A stretch of 64,000 nt of DNA from JBAZGG01 sp041653015 (GCA_041653015.1 JBAZGG010000002.1:44924-108923), one strand, 5' to 3'. Counted from the stretch's first letter, positions 1 to 8,961 are shown. The notes: a model not told the origin generated them from the letters alone. Made by a program: numbers and translations.

Positions 1-1
1 T

Positions 2-418
2 GCTGAAGGAGCCGAAATGATCATCACAAATGATCACCCTATTCCAGAGGCTGAAATTATGAAAACGCTGTCAGAACTCAAGCAAAAAAAGAAAAAACAT
101 GATGCGATGATAATTGTTAGCGAAAACGTTTTTGATGACATAAAAGAATTCGCAAAACGCGTAACAGACGAAACTGGATTTGAAGCAAGAGCTGAAGTTC
201 TAGGCCATTTGCAGCGCGGTGGTTCGCCATCCGCTTTTGACAGAATTTTAGCCGCTAGAATGGGTGTATACGCAATCGACTTATTACTAGATGGAAAGGG
301 TGGTGTCTGCATCGGAATTGTAAACAATCATCTCGTTTATTACGATATTTATGAGGCGTTACAGCTTCCTAGAAATAAGCACATTTCATTACTTGAAATT
401 ATCAACACATTAAAATAA
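2..418 (+). CDS. pfkA: 6-phosphofructokinase, C-terminal part (cut by window edge)
   Basis: This is the last 138 codons of phosphofructokinase, which phosphorylates fructose 6-phosphate in glycolysis. The frame is open to the left edge, so the true start lies outside the window. The stretch LGHLQRGGSPSAFDR near the middle is the signature of the substrate-binding C-terminal half of the PFK family. The residues that separate ATP from PPi use lie upstream and cannot be seen; ATP use is inferred because a clear PPi-type enzyme is encoded separately at 48279-49484. The glucokinase gene follows two bases after the TAA, so the two are probably cotranscribed and couple the first and third steps of glycolysis. 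Confidence 0.93.
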   Translation, partial: AEGAEMIITNDHPIPEAEIMKTLSELKQKKKKHDAMIIVSENVFDDIKEFAKRVTDETGFEARAEVLGHLQRGGSPSAFDRILAARMGVYAIDLLLDGKGGVCIGIVNNHLVYYDIYEALQLPRNKHISLLEIINTLK

Positions 419-420
419 TT

Positions 421-1254
421 ATGAAAAACGTTATTTCACTCGATATAGGCGGCACAAATTTCCGAGTAGCAAAAATTGATTCTTCTCTGAATATGATTGA
501 ATCGTCTTCAAGTTCAACTATCAAGAATAACCTTGACTTATTCTGCATGCAATTAATCGACATGATAAGCAAAATAATTGATGAAAATTCAGTGGCTATT
601 TCATTAGGTGTGCCAGGTCGAGTAAATTCTGTTACTGGTTATATTTATGCACTGCCTAACATCGGCATATCAAATTTTGATTTGGTTCAAATCCTATTCG
701 AAAAGTTCCGCTTACCTGTATATATTAAAAATGATGCCGAAATGGCAGTTCTTGCCGAATCTGTTATTGGCGCAGGCAAAGAATATGACTCGACATATTT
801 CATCACGATTTCAACGGGATTGGGAGGGGCTCTTTCTGTTCACAAGAACAACGCAATATCATCAGGAGAAATCGGTCATACTTTAGTTAAATATGGTAGT
901 TCTTGCTACGAATTTGAAGAAATCGCAAGTGGAACAGGCATTGTTAAACTCGCTAGATTGAATAAATTAATAATTTCATCATCAAAAGAGTTATTCGAAG
1001 CCGTTGCTCGCGGTGAAACAAAGGCCAAAAAAGTATTTAAGGATTGGCTTGCGATCATGAAACAGTTTTTTGATTTGATTGGCGAAACTTTTTCGCCAGG
1101 TATTATCGTTATCACGGGTGGTGTGATGAAATCAAAAGAATTTTTCTTTTCTGAACTGCAGAGACAGAGTTCAGTTCCTGTCTGCGAATGCAAGACTGGC
1201 GAGAATGCTGGTCTGTTTGGCGCTGCTATTTATGCATTTAAGCAAATCAATTAG
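421..1254 (+). CDS. ROK-family glucokinase
   Basis: A 277-residue sugar kinase of the ROK family, probably glucokinase (glucose to glucose 6-phosphate, cytosolic). The N-terminal phosphate-binding loop DIGGTNFRVAK, the central ISTGLGGAL and the GEIGHTL segment are all present. The cysteine-rich zinc motif of typical ROK kinases (CxCGxxGC) is not: after GHTLVKYG there is only one Cys, followed by YEFEEIASG. The gene starts two bases after the pfkA stop with no Shine-Dalgarno of its own, so translation is probably coupled to pfkA. The substrate is inferred from family and neighbour; N-acetylmannosamine or fructose kinase cannot be excluded. Confidence 0.85.
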   Translation: MKNVISLDIGGTNFRVAKIDSSLNMIESSSSSTIKNNLDLFCMQLIDMISKIIDENSVAISLGVPGRVNSVTGYIYALPNIGISNFDLVQILFEKFRLPVYIKNDAEMAVLAESVIGAGKEYDSTYFITISTGLGGALSVHKNNAISSGEIGHTLVKYGSSCYEFEEIASGTGIVKLARLNKLIISSSKELFEAVARGETKAKKVFKDWLAIMKQFFDLIGETFSPGIIVITGGVMKSKEFFFSELQRQSSVPVCECKTGENAGLFGAAIYAFKQIN

Positions 1255-1283
1255 TTGACATAAATATTAATTATAAATATAAT
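1255..1283 (+). promoter_or_regulatory. Consensus sigma-A promoter of thrS
   Basis: TTGACA at 1255-1260 and TATAAT at 1278-1283 are separated by exactly 17 bases, a perfect housekeeping promoter. It begins directly after the glucokinase TAG stop. It would start the thrS leader RNA near position 1290. Confidence 0.88.
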
Positions 1284-1289
1284 TATATG

Positions 1290-1495
1290 AGCGTTGAAGA
1301 AGACATACTTTATTTAACATTTTGTAGAGAAGGATTAGCTGGTGAAAAAATCCGAAAATGGTAAAATATAGCACCACTTCTGAGCCTCTAATGATGAATT
1401 AGACGTACCAGGCGTTAACGAAAGAGAGCATATCGTTTGATATGAATTAAGGTGGTACCGCGTTAATAGCGTCCTTTGTGGGCGTTTTTATTTTT
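1290..1495 (+). promoter_or_regulatory. T-box riboswitch, tRNA-Thr responsive, upstream of thrS
   Basis: The leader holds the conserved T-box core AAGGTGGTACCGCG at 1449-1462. It is followed by a terminator hairpin (CGTCC at about 1470-1474 pairing with GGGCG at 1479-1483) and a run of T. The TGGT in the core can pair with the ACCA end of uncharged tRNA-Thr. In the putative stem I the codon ACC (threonine) at 1373-1375 lies just before CTTCT, which can pair with AGAAG at 1328-1332, so it is the best candidate specifier. Uncharged tRNA-Thr should stabilise the antiterminator and let thrS be transcribed. The detailed stem I fold is my inference. Confidence 0.9.
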
Positions 1496-1511
1496 ATTGG
1501 AGGAAAAACAA

Positions 1512-3413
1512 ATGAAATTATCATTAAAAAACGGAATGGAAATCAACATTGAACAGGGAGCGAACGGATTCATTATCGCCAAGCAATTTGATTCCACTAT
1601 CGCTAAAAAAATAATAGCATTCAAACATAATGGTGAAATCCATGATATGTCTGATCCGATTTCGAGTGATGGCATCATCGAGCTGATTAAGGAAAGTGAT
1701 CATGAGGCATTTGAAATTCTGAATCATTCAACCTCCCACTTGCTCGCACAAGCGATTCAGCATCTTTATAAAGATGCAAAATTTGGAATTGGCCCTTCGA
1801 TTGAAGAAGGCTTTTATTACGATATCGATTTTAAAGAGCCTATCAATGAGGGCGATTTTGCAAAAATTGAGGCGGAAATGAAAAAACTCGCCAAAGATAA
1901 CTTGAAAATTATGAGACGCGAATTGAGCAAAAAAGATGCTCTCGAATTATTCAAAGACAATCCTTACAAAGTTGAATTGATCAAGGAACTAACTGGAAAA
2001 ATAACAATTCGCGAGCAAGGTGATTTTATTGATCTGTGTAAAGGTATTCATGTTCCGAGCACAGGATATATCAAACATTTTAAGCTCCTATCACTCGCTG
2101 GTGCGTATTGGAGAGGAAACTCTGATAACAAACAATTGACTAGAATCTATGGGGTGAGTTTCTTTAGCGAGGAAGAGCTCACAAAATATCTAGAACTAAT
2201 CGAAGAAAGAAAAAGACGTGATCATCGCAAGCTCGGAAAAGAATTGGGATTATTTATGATTTCAGAATATGGGCCAGGGTTTCCATTCTGGTTACCAAAT
2301 GGAATGATATTGCGTAACGAGCTTGAAAATTTTTGGTATAAAAGACATGAGGAAGCTGGATACGTATTTGTAAAAACTCCTATCATGCTTTCTAAAGAGC
2401 TATGGGTTACAAGCGGACATTGGTCCAATTACAAAGATAATATGTACATCACGAAAATTGATGACAAGGAATTTGCGATCAAACCCATGAATTGTCCCGG
2501 TGGTATATTAGTCTATAAGAACGATTTGCATTCGTATAAAGATTTACCGATACGCATGGGTGAATTAGGACTCGTCCATCGCCATGAAGCTTCAGGAGCA
2601 TTAAACGGATTATTCAGAGTGCGAACGTTCACTCAAGATGATGCTCACGTCTTTTGCCGCGAAGATCAACTGCAAGATGAAATCGTCGCATTGCTAAGAT
2701 TATTCGATGAAATTTACACTCTGTTTGGATTAGATTATCACATCGAACTTTCAACGAAACCTGAAAAGGGATATATCGGCGATGATCGAATTTGGAAAAA
2801 GAGTGAAGAGATACTCGGAAAGGCTTGTCGCACCTCAGGTAAGGAATTCATAATAAATGAGGGAGACGGCGCTTTTTATGGACCAAAACTAGATTTTAAA
2901 CTACGAGATTCTATGAACAGAATATGGCAGTGCGGAACCATCCAACTCGATATGAATTTGCCAGAGCGTTTTGATATATTTTATATCGATAATAACAATC
3001 AAAAAGTTCGCCCTATCATGCTCCATAGAGCACTGTTTGGTTCAATAGAGAGATTTATCGGCATTTTAATTGAGCATTTTGGCGGCGCTTTCCCAACGTG
3101 GCTAAGCCCTGTTCAAGTGAATGTGCTTCCAGTAAACAATAAATTTCACTTAGTTTACGCACGCGATTTAGTTGAAAAGATGAAACAGAAAGGAATCCGT
3201 GCCTCCATTGATGAAAGTGAAGAAAAATTGGGTTATCGTCTGCGAAATTCGCAGATGAAAAAGATTCCTTATACGATTGTGATCGGCGATAGTGAGGTAA
3301 GAGATGGAACGGCGACATACCGCATCTTTGGTCAAGAAAAACAATTGACTGTCTCCGCTGAAGATTTCATAGACATCGTCATCAAATCGATAAAAGATAA
3401 GGCTCGATATTAA
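1512..3413 (+). CDS. thrS: Threonyl-tRNA synthetase
   Basis: ThrRS (633 residues) charges tRNA-Thr in the cytosol. Domains in order are an N-terminal TGS domain (about 1-62), the editing domain with HxxxH at 72/76 and LCKGIH further on, the class II catalytic core and the C-terminal anticodon-binding domain. The zinc ligands are visible as the Cys of MNCPGG, the His of HRHEASG and the His of MLHRALFG. I chose the ATG at 1512 because GGAGG at about 1499-1503 precedes it; an in-frame TTG at 1476 lies inside the T-box terminator. The gene is controlled by the T-box just upstream. Length is normal for the family. Confidence 0.97.
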   Translation: MKLSLKNGMEINIEQGANGFIIAKQFDSTIAKKIIAFKHNGEIHDMSDPISSDGIIELIKESDHEAFEILNHSTSHLLAQAIQHLYKDAKFGIGPSIEEGFYYDIDFKEPINEGDFAKIEAEMKKLAKDNLKIMRRELSKKDALELFKDNPYKVELIKELTGKITIREQGDFIDLCKGIHVPSTGYIKHFKLLSLAGAYWRGNSDNKQLTRIYGVSFFSEEELTKYLELIEERKRRDHRKLGKELGLFMISEYGPGFPFWLPNGMILRNELENFWYKRHEEAGYVFVKTPIMLSKELWVTSGHWSNYKDNMYITKIDDKEFAIKPMNCPGGILVYKNDLHSYKDLPIRMGELGLVHRHEASGALNGLFRVRTFTQDDAHVFCREDQLQDEIVALLRLFDEIYTLFGLDYHIELSTKPEKGYIGDDRIWKKSEEILGKACRTSGKEFIINEGDGAFYGPKLDFKLRDSMNRIWQCGTIQLDMNLPERFDIFYIDNNNQKVRPIMLHRALFGSIERFIGILIEHFGGAFPTWLSPVQVNVLPVNNKFHLVYARDLVEKMKQKGIRASIDESEEKLGYRLRNSQMKKIPYTIVIGDSEVRDGTATYRIFGQEKQLTVSAEDFIDIVIKSIKDKARY

Positions 3414-3419
3414 AAAGTG

Positions 3420-3449
3420 TTGACATTACCTTATAGGTAGTGATAGCAT
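3420..3449 (+). promoter_or_regulatory. Probable promoter of infC-rpmI-rplT
   Basis: TTGACA at 3420-3425 is followed after 18 bases by TAGCAT at 3444-3449. The -35 is perfect and the -10 is moderate. It lies seven bases after the thrS stop and starts the leader of the translation operon. Confidence 0.65.
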
Positions 3450-3455
3450 AACTAT

Positions 3456-3580
3456 CGTAAAAAGAACGTAGAAAGTAGACGCGTCCGCATCTCACCAGAT
3501 TGGCATCGCTAATTGGTATAAGCTACTAAATATCATCGATATTTATTATAACGGGCGCATCTCGCACCCGTTTTTATTAC
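3456..3580 (+). promoter_or_regulatory. L20-type ribosomal leader with attenuator, upstream of infC
   Basis: This untranslated stretch between the promoter and infC is rich in complementary segments. It ends in a strong hairpin (ACGGG at about 3551-3555 with CCCGT at 3567-3571) followed by a T run. Position and shape match the L20 leader of Firmicutes, in which ribosomal protein L20 causes premature termination. I see the hairpin and its place; assignment to that family is inferred from the operon infC-rpmI-rplT. Confidence 0.78.
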
Positions 3581-3598
3581 TAATAGGAGGGGATAATT

Positions 3599-4156
3599 AT
3601 CAACAACTATCCAGTTAAACCGGAACAACGACGTCCGGAAAACAAAGTTACCGATCTCATCAATGAGCGAATTCGCTTTCCACAGGTATTAGTGATTGGG
3701 CCGCAAGGCGAGCAAATAGGAGTGATGTCTTCTAGAGATGCAAATGCCAAGGCCTCTGATTATGAATTAGATCTTCTTTGTGTCGCACCGAGTGCAAATC
3801 CACCAGTATGCAAAATACTAAATTACGGAAAATATCGGTTCGAGCAACAAAAAAAGGCTAAAGAAAGCAAAAAGAGACAGCATGTTGTCGAAATCAAGGA
3901 GGTTCAATTGACTCCACAGATTGGCCAGCATGATATGGATACGAAAATTAAACACGCCACGAGATTCCTTCAAGAAGGAAATAAAGTAAAAGTGGCCTTA
4001 AGATTTCGTGGAAGACAGATGACTCATATTGAAGTCGGTCAGGAAGTGCTTGATAAATTTATTTCTTCTTTAGAAGAATACGCCATCGTTGAAAAGCCAG
4101 CTCTTCTCGATGGAAAGCTATTAATTGCCGTTTTAGCATCAAAAGTAAAAAAATAG
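3599..4156 (+). CDS. infC: Translation initiation factor IF-3 (non-AUG start)
   Basis: IF-3 binds the 30S subunit and checks start-codon selection. The frame reads INERIRFPQVLVIGPQGEQ near the N-terminus, the family signature, and this segment lies upstream of the first ATG-, GTG- or TTG-type start that would keep the domain intact. The only suitable starts after the AGGAGGGG at 3585-3592 are ATT at 3596 and ATC at 3599. I chose ATC because its spacing to AGGAGG is eight bases; this gives about 185 residues, normal for the family. A rare AUU/AUC start is the known autoregulatory device of infC. rpmI follows 12 bases downstream. Confidence 0.93.
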   Translation: MNNYPVKPEQRRPENKVTDLINERIRFPQVLVIGPQGEQIGVMSSRDANAKASDYELDLLCVAPSANPPVCKILNYGKYRFEQQKKAKESKKRQHVVEIKEVQLTPQIGQHDMDTKIKHATRFLQEGNKVKVALRFRGRQMTHIEVGQEVLDKFISSLEEYAIVEKPALLDGKLLIAVLASKVKK

Positions 4157-4168
4157 GAGGAAACAACA

Positions 4169-4363
4169 ATGCCAAAAATGAAAAGCAAACGCGGTCTTCT
4201 TAAACGCGTAAAAGTCACAGGTTCTGGAAAATTGAAAAGACACTCGGCCTATACATCACATCTAGCGCCAAGAAAGACTCACAAGCAGAAAAGACATTTG
4301 AGAAAAGCATCACTTATACATCCAACAGATTATAAGCGTATTAAGCAGTTAATTCAGAAATAA
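4169..4363 (+). CDS. rpmI: 50S ribosomal protein L35
   Basis: A 64-residue, highly basic protein beginning MPKMKSKRGLLKR, typical of bL35 in the large ribosomal subunit. A strong AGGAGG lies just upstream of the ATG. It sits between infC and rplT in the conserved three-gene operon. Confidence 0.97.
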   Translation: MPKMKSKRGLLKRVKVTGSGKLKRHSAYTSHLAPRKTHKQKRHLRKASLIHPTDYKRIKQLIQK

Positions 4364-4377
4364 GGAGGAAATAAACA

Positions 4378-4731
4378 ATGGCAAGAGTTAAAGGTGGCAC
4401 CGTAACACGTGCGAGACGATTAAAAGTATTAAAAAGAGCCAAAGGATATTTTGGAAGTAAACATCTCTTATTTAAAACTGCTAAAGAACAGGTGATGCAT
4501 TCATTGCGATATGCGTACATCGACCGTCGCTTATTAAAAAGAGATTATCGCAAACTATGGATTAAGAGAATCAACGCCGCATGCAGAATAAATGATGTGT
4601 CATATTCTAAATTCATGGCAGGTTTAAAACTTGCAAAAGTTGATGTCAACAGAAAAATGCTCAGCGAATTAGCAATCAATGATCCAAAAGCGTTTAGTGA
4701 ATTGGTGTCTGTTGCAAAAAAAGCAAAATAG
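4378..4731 (+). CDS. rplT: 50S ribosomal protein L20
   Basis: A 117-residue basic protein beginning MARVKGGTVTRARRLKVLK, diagnostic of bL20, an early assembly protein of the large subunit. It is also the likely ligand of the operon leader. AAGGAGG precedes the ATG. A terminator follows the stop. Confidence 0.97.
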   Translation: MARVKGGTVTRARRLKVLKRAKGYFGSKHLLFKTAKEQVMHSLRYAYIDRRLLKRDYRKLWIKRINAACRINDVSYSKFMAGLKLAKVDVNRKMLSELAINDPKAFSELVSVAKKAK

Positions 4732-4744
4732 GGCGAACAATATT

Positions 4745-4777
4745 AAAAGATAGCCGTATCATCAGCTATCTTTTTTT
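4745..4777 (+). terminator. Terminator of infC-rpmI-rplT
   Basis: AAAAGATAGC at 4745-4754 pairs with GCTATCTTTT at 4765-4774 and is followed by more T. The hairpin's right arm overlaps the last codons and stop of the convergent thiI gene, so the element may serve both directions. Confidence 0.88.
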
Positions 4778-5931
4778 ATGCAGATCATCTCAACATTTTG
4801 AATCGCTTCATCGATTAGAGATTTATAATCGAATCTGCTCTCAAAGTGTTCGCATTCAGATAATCTAGGTTTCGTCTTGGGATTCTTTGGAGAAAAGATA
4901 GTGCAGCAATCTTCAAACGGCCTTATAGAAATATCATATGTTCCAATCGTCTTTGCAACTTTGATAATGTCTAATTTGTCATATGCAGCCAATGGACGTA
5001 TCACAGGAATCTTTATACACTCATTTATCACTTTCATCGATTCAAGAGTTTGACTCGCAACTTGTCCAATCGACTCACCATTAGCGATGATAGAACAACG
5101 TCTAATGGCGGCAAGTCTTTCAGCAATTCGATACATCATTCGTCGCATTATCGTAATCGCGTATGATTCATCGCTGTTTGCGTATATCGCCTCTTGAATT
5201 TTCGTAAAAGGGATGATGTTTAATTTGATCTCATCCTGAAAAGTATTGAGCACTGACAAGATATCTTTCAATTTCTCAATAACACCTATATTGGTATAAG
5301 GAGGGGAAGCAAAATGAATACATTCGATTTTTACGCCGCGTTTTAATAAGAGATAGGAAGCGACAGGCGAATCGATCCCACCGGATATCATCATCATCGC
5401 TTTACCGATTATTCCAAGAGGATAACCGCCGCTGCATTGAATAGTATCTGTGAATATATACGCCCCTTCTTCGCGTATTTCAATGTTTAAAAGGATATCG
5501 GGATTATGAACATCGACTTTCAATGTTGTATTGCTAAGGATTACTTCAGCAACAATGCGAATCACTTTATCCGATGTTATCGGATACGCCTTGTTGGCGC
5601 GCTTCACGCGGATTTTGAATGATGAACCATTCTCTTTGCGAACAATTTCTAGAGATGCTCTTTTAATCTCTTCGATATCATCATCGATTTTCATCACTAA
5701 AGAAATAGCGTGAATACCACTGACCGATTGTAAAACATGAATTATATCATCAGTATTCTCTTCATCATTAAGGGCGATATATATATGATCGTAGCGCACA
5801 TCATATGACAGCTTATCAAATGGCGATAATGCACTTTTAATATTTCTGGCCAAAATGCGAATGAAGTCTTTTTTGTTTTTTCCTTTTGTCGATAATTCGC
5901 CATAGCGAATCATGATATGGTCATATTTCAT
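4762..5931 (-). CDS. thiI: tRNA 4-thiouridine synthase ThiI
   Basis: ThiI (389 residues) adenylates U8 of tRNA and transfers sulfur to it; in many bacteria it also serves thiamine synthesis. An N-terminal ferredoxin-like/THUMP region is followed by the PP-loop ATPase motif ISGGIDSPVAS. There is no C-terminal rhodanese domain, as in the short Bacillus form. It ends FEDCCTIFSPKNPKTKP plus a tail, typical of the family. The upstream nifS-type desulfurase overlaps it by four bases (ATGA) and is the likely sulfur donor. The TGA stop lies inside the convergent rplT terminator hairpin. Confidence 0.95.
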   Translation of the reverse strand: MKYDHIMIRYGELSTKGKNKKDFIRILARNIKSALSPFDKLSYDVRYDHIYIALNDEENTDDIIHVLQSVSGIHAISLVMKIDDDIEEIKRASLEIVRKENGSSFKIRVKRANKAYPITSDKVIRIVAEVILSNTTLKVDVHNPDILLNIEIREEGAYIFTDTIQCSGGYPLGIIGKAMMMISGGIDSPVASYLLLKRGVKIECIHFASPPYTNIGVIEKLKDILSVLNTFQDEIKLNIIPFTKIQEAIYANSDESYAITIMRRMMYRIAERLAAIRRCSIIANGESIGQVASQTLESMKVINECIKIPVIRPLAAYDKLDIIKVAKTIGTYDISIRPFEDCCTIFSPKNPKTKPRLSECEHFESRFDYKSLIDEAIQNVEMICIKKDS

Positions 5932-7055
5932 TTTATGCTCTCCACTATTTTATTCAGCGCTTCTAGAAATAAGACAGCCTCGTCAACTGTATTATACGAC
6001 CAAAAACTCAAACGAATGGTGTTGGAAGATAGATTGTCATCCCTGCCCATGGCGCGAATGACATATGATGATTTCTCTTTTTTTGAATGACAGGCGCTGA
6101 GGCTCGAAACCATAATATCCGCATTGGATAAGGCTTCCACGACGACGCTCGCTTTCTTATTCTTTAAAGAAAAATTCATGATGAATGGCGAGCATTTTTC
6201 CGTCGAGTTCATGACAATGTCGGCATTTTTTCTAAGACCAGCAAAAATAAAGCTGCTGATCTCACACGCTTTTTCGCTATTGATTTTCATATCATTAATC
6301 GCATTTTTTGTCGCAAGAGCACACGCGAACGCTGAAGGAACATCAACCGTTCCACTCCTATAACCGTATTCTTGATTGCCACCGCTCATAATCGGAAGCA
6401 GCAAAAGATTCTTCTTAATCAGCAGGGCTCCACTACCTTTTAAACCACCAAATTTATGTGCGGAAAGGGAAAACATATCAATCTGTGAATATGGGAGAGT
6501 AATTTTTCCAACCGCTTGAGTGGCATCGACATGCAATTTTATTTTTGGATAATTCTTAATTATTGATGCTATCCTTGCAATATCGTTGATTGCGCCTGTC
6601 TCATTGTTTACAGCCATGATAGAAACTAGAATTGTATCTTTTCTGATGCTTCTTTCCAAAACTGCGCAATCGATTGTTCCATCGCTTTCAACAGGCAGTA
6701 TGGTGATTTCAAAGCCAAAAAAATCACGAAGTTGAAAAAAAGACTCAAGAACAGAAGGATGCTCAACCGCTGTCGTAATGATGTGCTTCCCACGATTTTG
6801 AAAGCGAAGTGAATATCCTTTAATCGCTAGATTATTTGCTTCCGTTGCCCCTGAAACAAATATCGCTTGATACGAGTTGTCGAGGTTCAATGAATTAAGC
6901 AAAAGTTTTCTTGATTCTTCAAGAATTTTTGATGAAAAGATACCTTGCTTATGAATGCTGGTGGAGTTTGCAAAAAACTCTCTTTCAATTCTGTTATATT
7001 CTAAGAGCAATAATTCATTCGGTATTGTCGTTGCAGCATTATCGAAATAGATCAC
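5928..7055 (-). CDS. Cysteine desulfurase (NifS/IscS-like) partner of ThiI
   Basis: A PLP enzyme of 375 residues that takes sulfur from cysteine as a persulfide. The N-terminal YFDNAATT, the cofactor lysine in SAHKFGG and the mobile catalytic Cys in SLSACHSKK are all visible. It overlaps ezrA upstream and thiI downstream by four bases each, so the three genes form one transcript. In Bacillus the equivalent gene (nifZ) also sits between ezrA and thiI and feeds 4-thiouridine synthesis, which is the most likely role here. Confidence 0.92.
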   Translation of the reverse strand: MIYFDNAATTIPNELLLLEYNRIEREFFANSTSIHKQGIFSSKILEESRKLLLNSLNLDNSYQAIFVSGATEANNLAIKGYSLRFQNRGKHIITTAVEHPSVLESFFQLRDFFGFEITILPVESDGTIDCAVLERSIRKDTILVSIMAVNNETGAINDIARIASIIKNYPKIKLHVDATQAVGKITLPYSQIDMFSLSAHKFGGLKGSGALLIKKNLLLLPIMSGGNQEYGYRSGTVDVPSAFACALATKNAINDMKINSEKACEISSFIFAGLRKNADIVMNSTEKCSPFIMNFSLKNKKASVVVEALSNADIMVSSLSACHSKKEKSSYVIRAMGRDDNLSSNTIRLSFWSYNTVDEAVLFLEALNKIVESIK

Positions 7056-8794
7056 CGTTTTGCCTCAACGCCTGTCTGACGTATCAATTTCAATGCGTTG
7101 CCAGTCTGGACATAAGCGTTTTCGAATTCAGCGTTAAAATACAAGCGTTCTGACTGCGTTACGAGCTGATCAATATTATTGAGATGCTGACGGTCTCTAT
7201 TGGCAAAGAGAATCGCAGCATCTGCCATCTGCATCATATTATATTCTTGCTCGATATCATACATTGTTTTTTCACCAAAATTGTTTAATTCATTAACGAT
7301 TGATGTAACTTGAAAAACATTGATTGGAAGGGTATTTAGTGTTTTATAAAGCGAATCTATCAATTCGTAAATTTTGTTAATAGATTCAGAATATTTATCC
7401 ATAAAAACCTGCAACGATACATCGCGAATAATTTTCTCAACTTTTTTTGCTCGCAGATAATAAGTCGATAACAAGGCATAAGCTGATTCGGAATTAGTCT
7501 TTAAAGAATCGAGATAAAATTGATATTCATTCAATTGAGAATCGATCGATTTTGTTTGATTCTGTAACTCGCGCATTTTATCAACAAGAACTGAATAAGG
7601 CTGTTTTGTCGCTGAATGGATAAAGGTGTCGAGGGTTCTTTTAACGCCACCTAATGTATTAACATTTTTCTGAATCTCATCAATTTTCACAAAATAGGTA
7701 TTTTCGATAATAAATACTTTTTTGATATCGGGGATGGTGTTACACAGACGAATAAAACGCTTCTCAAGAGCGCTGACCGCCGTGTATGTTTGAGAGCATT
7801 CTTTATCAAAGACGACCTTGGCACCTTTCTCTTTATCAAATAAAACAAAACACTCGTCGATGTTTTTTATGATGATATTCAATGTATTTTGTGTTTCCTC
7901 AAAATCAAAATTCTTCACTTTTTTACTTATCGCAGCGATTTCGTTGTTCATATCCTCTAAACTGCCCTTAATAATAAGGTGATGGACTGGATAATTATTA
8001 TCGAGCATCTCGTTATAAGCCCGCTTCAGCTGATGCAGCTTATCAGGGATTATATCCGTTAATAAGGCGCACAGATTTGGAGTGACTTCGAGAGCTTTAG
8101 AAAGTTCATTCAAAGCTTTATCAATACTTGGTATCATAGCGTTCGTCTCTTCATAGTGAGCGGATTCAACCAGTTCATCAAAATTAACAAACATTGAATC
8201 GATGTGTTCAAAAATAGTATTAAAGGATGAAGCTACTAATTCAATCTCATCTTCTTTATCGTGAAATTCAATTTTGATTTTGCGATATTTCTCTTTAAGA
8301 ACAGTGATGGCTTGCTTAGCATCTTCTTCAGGCTTTATAACAGCCATTAAATCATCGTTGAACTGATTGACCGATCTTTCAAAAGCGACCATAACTTCTT
8401 TTGCTTCATTGAAGGCATCCTTTAGATTTTTATACTTCTTCTCCATCAATAAATCTTTTAATTTGTTGATCGAATTTTGGGCAACAGAATCATATCGGTT
8501 TCTCACTTCTTTATATCGCTTGAGATATTGGGCGTGAAGTTCAGAATATAGAAGATTAGAGCGTGAGATGATTTCGAGTCTTTTAACATATTGAATATCT
8601 TGACCGTTTAGTAGAGCGTGTAAATACTCGAATTTTCGATCTAATTCCCGAACTTTTTTTCGCAGAGAGCGAGGATAAAAAATAAATTTATATAAAATGA
8701 AAAAAAGTAAAAATAGAACTATCGCACCGACGACAGCAATTGAAATGTAGAGTATTGTTGTGTATTGTGAATCTGGCTCTCCGATAAAAAACAT
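7052..8794 (-). CDS. ezrA: EzrA-like septation ring regulator
   Basis: A 580-residue protein with one N-terminal membrane helix (about residues 13-37), a short basic stretch and then a long, almost entirely helical coiled-coil region. This is the architecture of EzrA, the membrane-anchored regulator of FtsZ ring assembly. Sequence motifs are weak, so the call rests on architecture, length and synteny: ezrA precedes nifZ and thiI and neighbours rpsD in Bacillus. A possible promoter lies upstream (TATAAT on this strand at 8816-8821), with a weak -35. Confidence 0.8.
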   Translation of the reverse strand: MFFIGEPDSQYTTILYISIAVVGAIVLFLLFFILYKFIFYPRSLRKKVRELDRKFEYLHALLNGQDIQYVKRLEIISRSNLLYSELHAQYLKRYKEVRNRYDSVAQNSINKLKDLLMEKKYKNLKDAFNEAKEVMVAFERSVNQFNDDLMAVIKPEEDAKQAITVLKEKYRKIKIEFHDKEDEIELVASSFNTIFEHIDSMFVNFDELVESAHYEETNAMIPSIDKALNELSKALEVTPNLCALLTDIIPDKLHQLKRAYNEMLDNNYPVHHLIIKGSLEDMNNEIAAISKKVKNFDFEETQNTLNIIIKNIDECFVLFDKEKGAKVVFDKECSQTYTAVSALEKRFIRLCNTIPDIKKVFIIENTYFVKIDEIQKNVNTLGGVKRTLDTFIHSATKQPYSVLVDKMRELQNQTKSIDSQLNEYQFYLDSLKTNSESAYALLSTYYLRAKKVEKIIRDVSLQVFMDKYSESINKIYELIDSLYKTLNTLPINVFQVTSIVNELNNFGEKTMYDIEQEYNMMQMADAAILFANRDRQHLNNIDQLVTQSERLYFNAEFENAYVQTGNALKLIRQTGVEAKR

Positions 8795-8850
8795 GATGAG
8801 TTATACCTTTTTGTTATTATAACACGTTATAATTCGCTTGTTGACTAAAA

Positions 8851-8869
8851 ATCAAGGATTTTTCTTGAT
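8851..8869. other. Small inverted repeat between ezrA and rpsD
   Basis: ATCAAG at 8851-8856 and CTTGAT at 8864-8869 form a six-base stem with a seven-base loop in the divergent intergenic region. It lies upstream of the rpsD -35 and near the possible ezrA promoter. Its role is unknown; it could be a protein-binding site. Confidence 0.3.
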
Positions 8870-8926
8870 CGTTATCCATCAAAAAAGAAAAGAAATTGTT
8901 TTAATACAAAGTATTAGCAAAAAATG

Positions 8927-8955
8927 TTGACTTATCTTCACTAATCAAATATATT
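8927..8955 (+). promoter_or_regulatory. Promoter of rpsD
   Basis: TTGACT at 8927-8932 and TATATT at 8950-8955 are separated by exactly 17 bases. Transcription should start near 8962 and produce an untranslated leader of about 140 bases. Confidence 0.85.
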
Positions 8956-8961
8956 ATGACT

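Noticed and set aside
3692..4156. infC beginning at 3692
   Set aside because: This would remove the conserved IF-3 N-terminus, which is encoded without interruption just upstream after a strong AGGAGG.
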